Of a DNA stretch of 64,000 nucleotides, positions 27,760 through 36,843 are shown in pieces. Every line of letters begins with the position of its first letter. The stretch's first letter is position 1. This DNA is from CAYVFC01 sp964450715 (lineage in GTDB: Bacteria > Myxococcota_A > Polyangia > Polyangiales > JAFGIB01). The DNA lies in NCBI GenBank assembly GCA_964450715.1, contig CAYVFC010000024.1, positions 7,206-71,205 of the forward strand, written 5' to 3'. The notes under the pieces are model-generated. The model was not told the origin of the DNA. It saw only the letters and a list, made by a program, of their open reading frames with translations, and ran no database searches. The translations under genes were made by a program, and so were the position numbers.

Positions 27760-30700
27760 TCAGACCTCTTCCACCACGCGGGCGAGCTCGGCGTAGCGGC
27801 ACAGGGCGTTCGCAAGCAGCATTTGCCTGGGGTTCCTGCAATCGGGCTCGAAGATCCTGGGACTGGCGACCAGAACGCAGGCGCACCTGGCCCGGGAGGT
27901 AGCCACGTTCAGGCGGTTGAGGCTGTAGAGGAACTCCATCCCGCGAGGGGCGTCCTCGGGCGTGGAAGTTGCCATGGAGTAGATGACGACGGGCGCTTCC
28001 TGGCCCTGGAACCTGTCGACCGTCCCTACCCGGATGCCGCGCGACTCGAGCCGTTCCTCCAGAAGCGCCACCTGGGCGTTGTAGGGCGCGACCACCAGGA
28101 TGTCGTCCGGGGTCATGGGCTGCTGGTTGCCGTTGCTGTCTATCCAGCCGGCGCCCTTGCGCAACAGATGGGAGACGACACGGTCGACGATCTCGACCTC
28201 CTCGGCCGAGGAGTTCTGGTTCCCCTCGTGAGGCACACCGGCAACCCAGAGACCGGCTCCTTCGAACGGGAGGGCGTTGACGAGTACCTGCCGTTCCAGA
28301 CCCTGATGGGAACCCAGACGTCCCTCGTAAAATATCTCTGAGGTGAACTCGCAAATGCTCGGTGCCAGTCGCCACGTTTCGGGCAGGAAAATGCCCATAT
28401 CGTCGGCGATGGTCTCGTGCCCCTGGAGTACGTGCTCGAGCGCCGAAACCTCGGTTCCTTCCGGGTGACTGCCCTGCTGGGGCTGCTCGAGTTGCTGCGG
28501 ATCGCCCAGGAGCACGACACTCTTTGCGGCGTGTGACACGGCTAGGACATTGGCCAGCGACATCTGCCCGGCCTCGTCCACGAAGAGCACGTCGACCGCG
28601 TCCTGCGCTTCTTCCCTTGCCCAGAGCCACGCCGTTCCTCCGGCGACCTGGGCGGTTCCGTCGCTCAGGTCGGCGAAGACCCTGGCGTTGTCCTTGGTCT
28701 CTTCCACGTCTGATGTCGTGCCGCTCACGGCCTTGACCTTCTGGATACAGGCAACGCGGGACCCGTCCTCTTCCGCCATTTCTGCCGTCTTGTCGAGCAG
28801 GTTCCTGATGACCTTGTGGCTGACCGCGGTCACGCCGACTCGCTTCCCCTGCCGCACCAGCTCGCAGATCATCCGCGCGCCGGTGAAGGTCTTGCCCGAT
28901 CCGGGAGGGCCCTGGATGGCGAGCACCGTATGGTCGAGAAGCGGGGCGATCCGGACGGCAAAATCGGGTGCAGTCTCGTTCCGGGGGGCCGCGAAGGCGC
29001 CCGTGCTCAGCCGCGGGGACCGTCCGAGCAACAGTTCGCGAGCAGCCCGGTAGTCGGCGCTGCCAGCCATGCCGTTTCGGGCCACATCCTCGGCGATCCG
29101 CAGCAGCGCATCAGCCAGTACATCGCTATTGATGTCCAGATGAGCGAAGGCTGCCTTTGGATGAACGTCGGCCAGGGCGCTGGTCTTCTTGACGTCTACC
29201 GTGCGAGCACCTCGGTCGATTGCGGCGACTGTCCCGACCTTCGATCCGTCGCCCTCCGGCAGTCGCAGTTCGTCTCCTTCCCTCACGTCCGAGTCCTGCG
29301 GCGGATACCGGTAGCGATCGATGGGGCTTCTCTTCGTTCCGCCGACGCGCTTGACAAAGATCAGGTCCGAGAGCGCGGCCTTCTCGTCGTGCAGCTCTGC
29401 GGCCGTTAGGTCGCGGAGTCTGAAATACTCCCACCACACGGCCTTCTTCTCTCGCCGGTGCCAGTCCAGCATGTGAGCCAGAAGCCACCTCGCCTGCTGC
29501 TCGTCGTTCCGGGCGGCGCGGTCCGGGGAAACGCCGGCGGTCAGCGCGTCTACCAGGGCCTGGACCCTGCGCGCCTTCTCGTCGACCGCCTCTGGGGCGG
29601 CGCCTTCACCAGGCGCGGGACGGGGGACCGAGATGCCGGAAGCCTCGACTTCGCTGCGCAGCCTTTCCAGCCAGTCGCGCAGGCGAAGTGCCGAGATGCA
29701 GTCGTCGAGGTTATAGCCCTCCACTGCGGCCCGCACCTCGGGGGTTATCACGTCCTGGGCGGCAAGCTCGAGCGCGCGTTCGACCATGCGTAGATTCTTC
29801 CTCGCTTCCTGAAGCTCGACGTTCCGCTCGAAACCGTAAAAGGGCTCGAGATCCTTTATCGAGTAGCCCTCGACGCTGGCGCGCACGGCGTGCCTGACAA
29901 CGCCGTATAGGTCCACGAACAGGCCGGCGCGCAGCATGCTATCGACCTCAGCCTCGCGCGTGGCGTGCCGCCCCATCAGCCGCTTGAAGGCCGACGGCTC
30001 GTAGGGAGCGTAGTGGTAGACGTGCATCCCGGGATTCGCCTCCCAGGACGCGGTGATCTCGTCGACCGCGCCCTCGAAGGCGACGCGCTCCTCGGCGTCC
30101 GAGCAGGCCCAGAAGGCTCGCGGGGAGACGGTCCCGTCGGCGGCGGTTATCGCCATGCCGAACAGGTACTCGCGCCCGCCGTTGCGCGCGAACGGATCGC
30201 CCTCGAGGTCGAGGAAGATGTCGCCCGGCGAGGGCTCTGGCAGGCGAGCCAGTCCCTGGTCCGGCTCGATGGGAAGAAGCTCGTGGACCAGACACTGCTT
30301 CCTGCGGCCTTCGAGCTGCAGTCGCGCCTGTTCGCGGATTCGCTCGTAGGTTTCCACGGCTCCGCGGCCGGGTTTGAAGGGCAGCGGGATCGGCAGCTCG
30401 CCGAGCTGCTCCAGGGTAGAGATGCCGGCCGCCTGTAGCTCCCGGACGTGAAGGCGCGAGATGCCGGCGACCAGGCAGAGGTGATCGTCTTCTCTCCGCC
30501 TGCTGTCGCAGGCGCCTCGCCAGCGGCAGATCTCGCAGCTCTCGACCGGCTCCGGGTAGCTGGAACCGGAGAGCGACCCGACGTCGCACTGGCAGGTCTC
30601 CTCGAGCCTGCGTCGCACCAGCCGGAAGTAAGCTGCGAAGTCCTGCACCCTGAAGGTCTGGACGCGATTGGCCGGATCCGGGGTCACGACGTGAAAAGAC

Positions 30701-31188
30701 TTGGGAATGACTCCCTGGGCTTTCGCGAGCAGGACCGAGTAGAGAGCCAGCTGCAGGATGGTGCCGCCGCGCGTCTCCCTGGCCAGTTTGGTATCGACGA
30801 CCTCGTAGGACCATGCACCGAGGTCGCTGGTGCCGGCCACGCGGCGCAGGATATCCGGCCTGCCGAACCACGCCCCTTCCCGGAGCGCGGCCTGCAGTAT
30901 GTATCCACGGCCGGCCTGCATGGCTTCCGCGGTGAGGGCGACCGCCCTCTCGTCCGGTTGCTCCGCCAAGTCGACGATGTCCGCTCCTCCTGCGCCGAGC
31001 TCGCGGACGTAGCTTCGCTCGTGCTCCAGCCCCCGTTGCCTGAGCATGGCCAGAACCGGGTCCGCCCAGTCGGGAGCGCCGAGCAGGCCGTGCGCCACCG
31101 AAAGGTTCAGGGCCGTCTGGTGACGGCAGCCGAGGAACTGCGAGAGGTCGGAGGCGGAAAGCTCTATCGTCGTTCCGGTCTTGCGCAT
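27760..31188 (-). CDS. TM0106-family RecB-like nuclease fused to superfamily 1 helicase
   Basis: A 1,142-residue protein. The N-terminal 300 residues are RecB/Cas4-like: EVVDTKLA and a following QLALYS near residues 135-155 (ExK...Q) and a Cys cluster near 215-230 (CEICRWRGACDSRR). Next comes an RNase H-fold region opened by IFLDLEGDPF near 330 and continued by HYAPYEPSAF and LDDCISALRL. The C-terminal half is an Upf1/Dna2-like helicase with GPPGSGKTFTGA near 760, FVDEAGQMSLAN near 875, GDPQQLEQPQQG near 905, VGTVDRFQGQEAPVV near 1050 and a closing NVATSRARCACVLV. The start ATG at 31188 is the natural one. This domain order is known for TM0106 proteins, which are found near defence genes; the function is not established. 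No break is visible. Confidence 0.88.
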   Translation of the reverse strand: MRKTGTTIELSASDLSQFLGCRHQTALNLSVAHGLLGAPDWADPVLAMLRQRGLEHERSYVRELGAGGADIVDLAEQPDERAVALTAEAMQAGRGYILQAALREGAWFGRPDILRRVAGTSDLGAWSYEVVDTKLARETRGGTILQLALYSVLLAKAQGVIPKSFHVVTPDPANRVQTFRVQDFAAYFRLVRRRLEETCQCDVGSLSGSSYPEPVESCEICRWRGACDSRRREDDHLCLVAGISRLHVRELQAAGISTLEQLGELPIPLPFKPGRGAVETYERIREQARLQLEGRRKQCLVHELLPIEPDQGLARLPEPSPGDIFLDLEGDPFARNGGREYLFGMAITAADGTVSPRAFWACSDAEERVAFEGAVDEITASWEANPGMHVYHYAPYEPSAFKRLMGRHATREAEVDSMLRAGLFVDLYGVVRHAVRASVEGYSIKDLEPFYGFERNVELQEARKNLRMVERALELAAQDVITPEVRAAVEGYNLDDCISALRLRDWLERLRSEVEASGISVPRPAPGEGAAPEAVDEKARRVQALVDALTAGVSPDRAARNDEQQARWLLAHMLDWHRREKKAVWWEYFRLRDLTAAELHDEKAALSDLIFVKRVGGTKRSPIDRYRYPPQDSDVREGDELRLPEGDGSKVGTVAAIDRGARTVDVKKTSALADVHPKAAFAHLDINSDVLADALLRIAEDVARNGMAGSADYRAARELLLGRSPRLSTGAFAAPRNETAPDFAVRIAPLLDHTVLAIQGPPGSGKTFTGARMICELVRQGKRVGVTAVSHKVIRNLLDKTAEMAEEDGSRVACIQKVKAVSGTTSDVEETKDNARVFADLSDGTAQVAGGTAWLWAREEAQDAVDVLFVDEAGQMSLANVLAVSHAAKSVVLLGDPQQLEQPQQGSHPEGTEVSALEHVLQGHETIADDMGIFLPETWRLAPSICEFTSEIFYEGRLGSHQGLERQVLVNALPFEGAGLWVAGVPHEGNQNSSAEEVEIVDRVVSHLLRKGAGWIDSNGNQQPMTPDDILVVAPYNAQVALLEERLESRGIRVGTVDRFQGQEAPVVIYSMATSTPEDAPRGMEFLYSLNRLNVATSRARCACVLVASPRIFEPDCRNPRQMLLANALCRYAELARVVEEV

Positions 31189-31278
31189 GAAAGGATCTTG
31201 CAGGGAAGGCCTGTTTTACTCAAGCATAGTGCGCCGCCGACCTTGGGTGTTTATCCTCTCGCGGAGACGCGAAAAGTC

Positions 31279-34200
31279 TCACCGCCCAGCGGTCAATACA
31301 GTCCATTCGTGTACGCGTCGGCCAACCTCCTCGGGGGTGAGAAGGCCGCTTTGCAGATGATTCGCCATCGCTGACAGCAGGCGAGCACGTAACCCGGACT
31401 CGTCGAGCACGGGTCTATCATCGATATAGCCGTTTTCGATCAGGTAGCCTCGCAGCGTCTCGCGATACGCGTCGCGGAAACGGAGCGTGCGTTCGTCGCC
31501 TTTTTCGTCCAGCACCGCCATGAATCGTCGTGCATCTCCGCCAAGCTCTTTTACGAGATCCGTGAACCGGTCAAGGTAGGTTCTACTCACGTCTGCGTCC
31601 CGCAGAACGTCCCCGTCAATCTTCTTGCCCCTTCCGATGTTCCGGTACTCGATGAATGTTTCGGCCATTTCCGTCAGAAGGCCAATGTACGCCACCGAGT
31701 CCGGATCAATGACCCCCGCTCCCCCGCCGGCCGAAACGAGCGCTCGCCATTGACCGACGGTTTCGATACGCGCCTTCAGCAGCGAATGCAGCAACGGAAG
31801 ATCGCCCCGCAGAAGGTAATACAGATGTAGCCGCGACAGGGGGAGATCGGGATCAAAAGGAGGAACCGAAAGTAGCGCGCCATATTGCTCCGCCGTCAGC
31901 TCCCCGGGAGCGGGAATCTCTTCCAGGGCGGCTACCTCGAGCAATCCGACATCGGAGACCGCGCCGCTCAAACGGCGCGCATTCGCCAGGTCGAAAGGTA
32001 CCAGCGGGGGCGCTCCCGTTTCCGACAGGATCGCATTCCACTGCGCGACGTCCGCCGGGTTGGCGCTCAGGTAGAAAACCTGCCGGTTCTCGTCGCGCAC
32101 GATGGAGAGTAGGATTTCAACAACGGCCCGGAAGCGCGCCGGGTCGGAGGTGGTGAGCACCTCATCCAGAAAAAGTGGCAGTTTTGTCCCTTTCTCCACC
32201 TGATTCGCAAATGCTATCCGGACCGCGAGCAGAAGTTGTACGCGGGTAGCATCGGAGAGTTCCGAGAGTGATTTTCCGCTGCCCGAAACCGTATCGAGCG
32301 CCCGGAAGGCGGGCCGCTCTTCTTTCTCGTCGATCAACAATTCGTATTGATGGTGGGTGAATCGACCGAACAGCTCACCGGACCTCTGCATCACCTCGGG
32401 CTGGCTCTGCCTGTCATACAGGTCGCGAACGCCCTGCAGGAGAAATCTACCGGCTGTCTTGCGCAACCCCTCCTCGCGCTGCTCTTCGAGTTCCGTCCTG
32501 GCTTTCTCTACACCTGCCAGCGCCAGCTCGAGTTCGTTTCCTTTCTGCGTTTCTCTTATTTGCCTCTCTATTGCCCCCCTTTCCTCTCCGATCTTTTCCA
32601 GGCGTGCGACCCGCTCCTCTGCCTCCCGAATGCGACTATCGGCGACCTCGACCGGTAGTCGCGCAAGTTCGGGCCTGGAGGCGAGTCTTTCCTCGACTTC
32701 CTGGATGTTCCTATTCAGGTGGTCTGCGTCGGCCACGAGATCGCGATACTGATCGAAATGATCCAACCGACTGAACAGGGCATGCTCGTCGTCACGCTTG
32801 ATTCCGATTTCGATCCACAATGCGTCTATGGAGCGCTCCAGGTCGTCTTTTTCCTCCTGGAAACCGGATTTTCGTTCTGACTCCTTCTGACGGGTCTCCT
32901 CCGACGCAAGCACGGTCTTGCTACGGTTGTTGAGGTCTGCGATGCGAGCCGAGACCTGCGCCGCGTCGCTTCCCGGGTCTTCTCCGTTTCGAGAAAGAAA
33001 GGCGTTTATCTCGTTCAGCGACGCCCCGTACAGCTCCCGCAAACCCTGTAGAGCGGCTTCGGCGACCCGATGCTCCTGGCGTGCTTCCGCCCACGCCATT
33101 ACCTTCCGGGCGCAGACCGCCAGCGTGAGATCGGGAAGGCCGGGGTCGAGACCCGCCGTCCGGGCGATGCGCTTTCTCTCCAGAGCGTGATTTTGCTCTT
33201 CGGCCTCCAGTTCCCTTTCCCGCGCTTCCAGGTCCTGCAGTAATGTTAGCTGCTGTTCCGCCACGGCCGCGCCAGCCCATTGAACCTCCAGTTCCTGCAG
33301 AAGCTCGCTCACTTCCTCCTTCGACCAGGATCCGGGCTCTCGAAGCCCGAGTTGTTCGTAGTCCCGGCGACGGTGTTCTCTTTCATCGACCTCCACGACC
33401 GGCTTTTCCGGCCAGAGCCGCACGAGAAGAACGCCTAACCCGAGCCCGACTAGAGACGCCCCCAGCCAGGGCAGGAAGAATACCAGTATGAGGCCGATAC
33501 CAATCGCGGCCAGGGCCGCGGCGAGAAGAGGTCTCCCTTTCCGTGCGGTTCCACGGTCGGACCCGGTCGTGGAAACGGCCAGCCAGGAACGAAGTACGTT
33601 GATACCGCGGTCAATCGTCTGTTTCGAAACCTGTCCGCCGGTGCGTTGCAGGCGGTCGCGGTCGGTCTGAGTTGCGGCGCGCTTCTCCTGCAGCCGGGCA
33701 GCACGATCCAGGTATGAATCGATACCCTGAAGGATGCCCGGATCCAGTTCGGGAACTCGTTCTTCCTCGGGCGCCGGGTCCATTGCCTCTCGCGCCGCCC
33801 GCAGTCGTCCCTGCGCCTCCTGGCAACTCTTGATCGATACATGTATTTCGCTCTCGAGGCGCTCCAGCCTGCGGGCGCGCTCGGCATGGGTATCGAGCTC
33901 CGCTTGCGGGATCGGGCCGTGTGGCAGACTGCATCCTTCGATACGTTCGGTCGCGGCCGCTATCTCGTCGTCACAGGCTTTGATCTGCTTGCGCGTTGAC
34001 TCCAGACCTTTCCGCGTTTTTTCCAGTCGCGACCGCTCGTCGCCCTTGAGCAGCGCCATACCCTCCGGTAACAGACCGATCTCCCGGTCAACCGCTTCCA
34101 CGCGCGACCGGGCCTCGGCCAGTTCTCGTGCCTTTTTCAGGAGATCGAGCTCGGCTTGCGCCTCCCGTGCCTCCAGCAGCTCTGCCTCGAGCTCCAGGAG

Positions 34201-34746
34201 TCTGTCCTCTTCGTCCGCGAGTGCGCGCTGCGCGTTCTTGATCTCGTTCAGCTCCTTGCTCTTGTCGCGAAGTTTCCTTTCGGCGATGCTTCCGCGGCGG
34301 TCACTCACGGTGAACTGTTTGTTCACCACGCCGCGAATGTCATACCCTCCGGACATCTGTCTCCTTATCTCGGAGGCGATCTTTTCGTCGGTCGCGTTGC
34401 CCTGAAGAGGTAACAGATCGGGAATACCTAGGGTAAAGCAACGAGCAACATGAGATCCTGGGAGTTCAGGGCCCGGGATGTCGATACCGTTTTTTTGCCA
34501 CGAGACTTTTTTTCGCTCGCGTGTTACCTGGTAGCTGTCGCCTCCGGAGCGGAAGTCGGCCGTGATCGAAACCGACTCGTCGGGGAAATCGTCGGGCCAT
34601 AGCAGGGCTCTTACCGCGCGGCAGATGGTCGACTTGCCCGAAGCGTTGGGGCCTACAATCAGCTTGACACCGTCGTCGAGGCCGTCGGCGTAGAAGCCGT
34701 CGTCGATACCCGGCATTCGTCGGATATGTAGACGCCGGAGTTTCAT
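31279..34746 (-). CDS. YhaN-like AAA ATPase (Rad50/SMC-type) of a nuclease complex
   Basis: A 1,155-residue protein. The head domain begins at the N-terminus with the Walker A IVGPNASGKST near residue 33. Long coiled coils (Glu/Arg/Leu-rich, about 165-400 and 450-740) follow, interrupted near 400-435 by a strongly hydrophobic stretch (ALAAIGIGLILVFFLPWLGA then LVGLGLGVLLV), which is a feature of the YhaN family. The Walker B with D-loop is LFLDEVLTTSDP near 860. About 180 residues follow the second head half and end in a helical tail (LPLSRLHLYYLLRGDLPLLH). Its ATG overlaps the stop of the upstream metallophosphoesterase gene (ATGA), so the pair is coupled. The complex is expected to process double-stranded DNA ends, as SbcCD/Rad50-Mre11 do. 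Confidence 0.85.
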   Translation of the reverse strand: MKLRRLHIRRMPGIDDGFYADGLDDGVKLIVGPNASGKSTICRAVRALLWPDDFPDESVSITADFRSGGDSYQVTRERKKVSWQKNGIDIPGPELPGSHVARCFTLGIPDLLPLQGNATDEKIASEIRRQMSGGYDIRGVVNKQFTVSDRRGSIAERKLRDKSKELNEIKNAQRALADEEDRLLELEAELLEAREAQAELDLLKKARELAEARSRVEAVDREIGLLPEGMALLKGDERSRLEKTRKGLESTRKQIKACDDEIAAATERIEGCSLPHGPIPQAELDTHAERARRLERLESEIHVSIKSCQEAQGRLRAAREAMDPAPEEERVPELDPGILQGIDSYLDRAARLQEKRAATQTDRDRLQRTGGQVSKQTIDRGINVLRSWLAVSTTGSDRGTARKGRPLLAAALAAIGIGLILVFFLPWLGASLVGLGLGVLLVRLWPEKPVVEVDEREHRRRDYEQLGLREPGSWSKEEVSELLQELEVQWAGAAVAEQQLTLLQDLEARERELEAEEQNHALERKRIARTAGLDPGLPDLTLAVCARKVMAWAEARQEHRVAEAALQGLRELYGASLNEINAFLSRNGEDPGSDAAQVSARIADLNNRSKTVLASEETRQKESERKSGFQEEKDDLERSIDALWIEIGIKRDDEHALFSRLDHFDQYRDLVADADHLNRNIQEVEERLASRPELARLPVEVADSRIREAEERVARLEKIGEERGAIERQIRETQKGNELELALAGVEKARTELEEQREEGLRKTAGRFLLQGVRDLYDRQSQPEVMQRSGELFGRFTHHQYELLIDEKEERPAFRALDTVSGSGKSLSELSDATRVQLLLAVRIAFANQVEKGTKLPLFLDEVLTTSDPARFRAVVEILLSIVRDENRQVFYLSANPADVAQWNAILSETGAPPLVPFDLANARRLSGAVSDVGLLEVAALEEIPAPGELTAEQYGALLSVPPFDPDLPLSRLHLYYLLRGDLPLLHSLLKARIETVGQWRALVSAGGGAGVIDPDSVAYIGLLTEMAETFIEYRNIGRGKKIDGDVLRDADVSRTYLDRFTDLVKELGGDARRFMAVLDEKGDERTLRFRDAYRETLRGYLIENGYIDDRPVLDESGLRARLLSAMANHLQSGLLTPEEVGRRVHEWTVLTAGR

Positions 34747-36083
34747 CCGCTGTCTCCCGCCCGCCCCGAAGCATCAACCTGTTCCAAGAGTTCCCGCAAC
34801 GCGGTCAACCCGGATTCGATCAAGAGCTCGCGCACCCGTTTTTCGTCGACGCCCGCGGGTTCGAGTTGCGCCCAGTGCGGTTTGTTCGACTCCCTTTCTA
34901 TCTCCTTCATGGCGCCCCGGACTAGAGAAACGCCCTCGGCTTCGCCCCTCTCGACTGCCAGGATTTGACGCGCCAGCAGGGCAGCAGGGTCGCCGCCCCG
35001 CGCGATGCTTTCCAGGTCGAGTGTCGGCCGCGACCGGTTGCTAACTTTATCCACGAAGTACAGCACCTGGTCCGCCGTACGGCGGATTTCTTGAAGGCGT
35101 CCGGACGCCAGCACGGTATCGATCTCACCGTGCAGCGGGGTTTGCCCTTCCAGGATCAACCTGCAGCCGACCACGCGGGTTTCGCCGAGCCCGCGCAAGA
35201 GCCGCCGGTGCAGCTCTTCCAGCGCGCGCGTGACCAATCCCATCAGATCGTCTGCGGTTTCCAGGCCGTCGACGTTCACCGCCGTTCGCTCCCAGCGAAG
35301 AGGCGACAGCGGCACGTGCCGCGCCGTCATCCCGCCGGACCCGTCGATCTCGACCAGCCAGGGACCGTGGGCTCCGGTTTCGGTCGGATCCAGCCCCACC
35401 AGCGATCCCAGGTAACCGATGTGCGGCTTCGCGGTCAGGTCGGACGGGTTGTGAATATGCCCCAGAAACCAGCCGTTGTAGTCGGTACGTTCCAGGTTGA
35501 TGCGCGGTACCGGCGCATAGATGCTCTGGCCCCCGCCATCCAGATCGCAATGCATGACTCCCAGTACCGGCAAACCGTCGTTCGGGACCGAGGGCAGCGA
35601 TCCCTCGTCGAGCGGGCTCAACTTGACGACCGGCGAAGGAAAGGACCAGCCCACTAAATGGGCCAGCGGCGTATCCGCCCGGAAAATCCGTACCCGTTCC
35701 CACTTCCCTCCCCGGCCCACCAGGGAAAACTCCTCGATCGATCTGGCCAGGAGCGGCAACGCATCCTGATCGTGGTTACCCGCCACGGCCATGACCGGGA
35801 TACCGGCTTGCACGAGGTTGTTGACGCCGAGCTGGAGCGTTCCGAACGCCTCGAAACGGTAGTTTTCGCGCTCCACCACGTCGCCTGCCATTACCACCGC
35901 GTCCACCGCCTGCTCTACCGCAAATCGAACTGCTCTTTTGAAGGCGGCAGCTGGAGTAAGATCGGTCGGGCTGATATCGAACTCGGCCAGATCGTCGGGC
36001 AGGCGCGCGGGGCGACGGCCGATGTGTATGTCGCCCACAAAAAGAATCCGAGCGACCGACTTTTCGGCGGTGTTTTCGCCCAT
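34743..36083 (-). CDS. YhaO/SbcD-like metallophosphoesterase (Mre11 family nuclease)
   Basis: A 446-residue calcineurin-like phosphoesterase. Metal-binding motifs in order: FVGDIHIGR near residue 18 (DxH), VMAGDVVERENYR near 68 (GD), VAGNHDQDA near 103 (GNHD), GVMHCDL near 180 and LGHIHNP near 210 (GxH). These are the five Mre11/SbcD blocks. The C-terminal 200 residues are mixed and probably bind the ATPase partner. The gene directly precedes the YhaN-like ATPase with a 4-base overlap. Known role of the family: nuclease on double-stranded DNA ends or hairpins when coupled with the Rad50-like partner. Confidence 0.88.
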   Translation of the reverse strand: MGENTAEKSVARILFVGDIHIGRRPARLPDDLAEFDISPTDLTPAAAFKRAVRFAVEQAVDAVVMAGDVVERENYRFEAFGTLQLGVNNLVQAGIPVMAVAGNHDQDALPLLARSIEEFSLVGRGGKWERVRIFRADTPLAHLVGWSFPSPVVKLSPLDEGSLPSVPNDGLPVLGVMHCDLDGGGQSIYAPVPRINLERTDYNGWFLGHIHNPSDLTAKPHIGYLGSLVGLDPTETGAHGPWLVEIDGSGGMTARHVPLSPLRWERTAVNVDGLETADDLMGLVTRALEELHRRLLRGLGETRVVGCRLILEGQTPLHGEIDTVLASGRLQEIRRTADQVLYFVDKVSNRSRPTLDLESIARGGDPAALLARQILAVERGEAEGVSLVRGAMKEIERESNKPHWAQLEPAGVDEKRVRELLIESGLTALRELLEQVDASGRAGDSG

Positions 36084-36102
36084 GCTATATCCTGGCCCTC
36101 CT

Positions 36103-36118
36103 CCCGGCGGCGCCGCCG
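36103..36118. terminator. GC-only hairpin between a zinc-ribbon gene and yhaO-like gene
   Basis: A self-complementary GGCGGCGCCGCC-type block lies in the 36-base gap between the stop of the 36120-36353 gene and the start of the metallophosphoesterase gene. It could form a stem that attenuates read-through. There is no T-tract, so true termination is doubtful. Confidence 0.3.
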
Positions 36119-36119
36119 T

Positions 36120-36353
36120 CTACTTCATACTCTTGCGCCGTTTCGTCCCGCCGAACTCCTCGTGGCAGCTCCGGCAAGCCCATCTGGGATCGCTGCCGTC
36201 TCCCATGATACAGCAGCCCCCGAGCACGAGCTCGCCCCGTCTGGCCTTCTCCTCGGTCTCTGGCAATGGATACCCGTAAATGATGGGGACGATTTCCGAG
36301 GATCCGCATCCGGGGCACACGGTCGGTTTCTTCCCCCGCCTCCTGCTGGCCAT
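36120..36353 (-). CDS. Small zinc-ribbon protein
   Basis: A 77-residue protein starting MASRRRGKKPTVCPGCG. It has two CxxC pairs: CPGC near residue 13 and CRSC near 64, plus CC at 49-50, the pattern of a zinc ribbon. The segment between (IVPIIYGYPLPETEEKARRGE ... GGCCIMGDGSDPRWACR) is the form seen in short bacterial zinc-ribbon proteins that report a 'YG.P' loop. The ATG at 36353 is preferred because the longer upstream frame lacks conservation-like composition. It lies 36 bases upstream of the yhaO-like gene on the same strand. Function unknown. Confidence 0.65.
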   Translation of the reverse strand: MASRRRGKKPTVCPGCGSSEIVPIIYGYPLPETEEKARRGELVLGGCCIMGDGSDPRWACRSCHEEFGGTKRRKSMK

Positions 36354-36464
36354 GTAGACGAGTGTAGCGGAATCCGGTTCCGGTCGATACCGCCGTATTA
36401 CCGGCACTGATGGGCCCGCCGGAAACCGGTACCAGGCCAATCCCGACCTTATAAATCGATCCAG

Positions 36465-36794
36465 TCATTCAACCTCGGCTGCGGCAATTCTAGCCAGCAG
36501 GCCGGCAAGCGAGGTTCTCACGCTCGACAAACTGTCGCGAAAATACAGGTTCCAGCCGATCTCCTGAACGACCCCCTCCATGCTGACCGCGGTGTAGTCG
36601 ATCGTGTCTCCGCCTCGAAGCAGCTGGATGTATAGCATCATCTGACCTTCATCCAGGCCTTCCAGGTGGGTCTGGACGGTCAGATGAACCTCGTAGCCGT
36701 CGGTCAGGCAATACATACGGAGCAGACTGAAGACGCCGTCATAAGCGGAGTCCAGTCCTTCCAGCATGGCTTCGTCTATTTCTGCCAGTTTCAC
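36465..36794 (-). CDS. Small unknown protein, paralogue of 40290-40670
   Basis: A 109-residue protein. The GTG at 36794 is chosen because the reading from there (KLAEIDEAMLEGLDS) aligns with the start of the paralogue at 40290-40670 (KLDDIDDKTLEQLDA). Shared core: YEVHLTVQTHLEGLDEGQM / YEAHLTIQTDREGLEEGQM near residue 35, DTIDY / DTVDY, and IGWNLYF / IGYNLYL. The protein is soluble, with no Cys and no membrane segment. It starts 50 bases past the stop of the double-AAA+ ATPase gene on the same strand, so it is likely co-transcribed. No family recognised. Confidence 0.72.
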   Translation of the reverse strand: MKLAEIDEAMLEGLDSAYDGVFSLLRMYCLTDGYEVHLTVQTHLEGLDEGQMMLYIQLLRGGDTIDYTAVSMEGVVQEIGWNLYFRDSLSSVRTSLAGLLARIAAAEVE

Positions 36795-36843
36795 GATCTG
36801 GATCCCCGACAGATACAAAACAAGTAAGGCGGTACTTTCTCCT

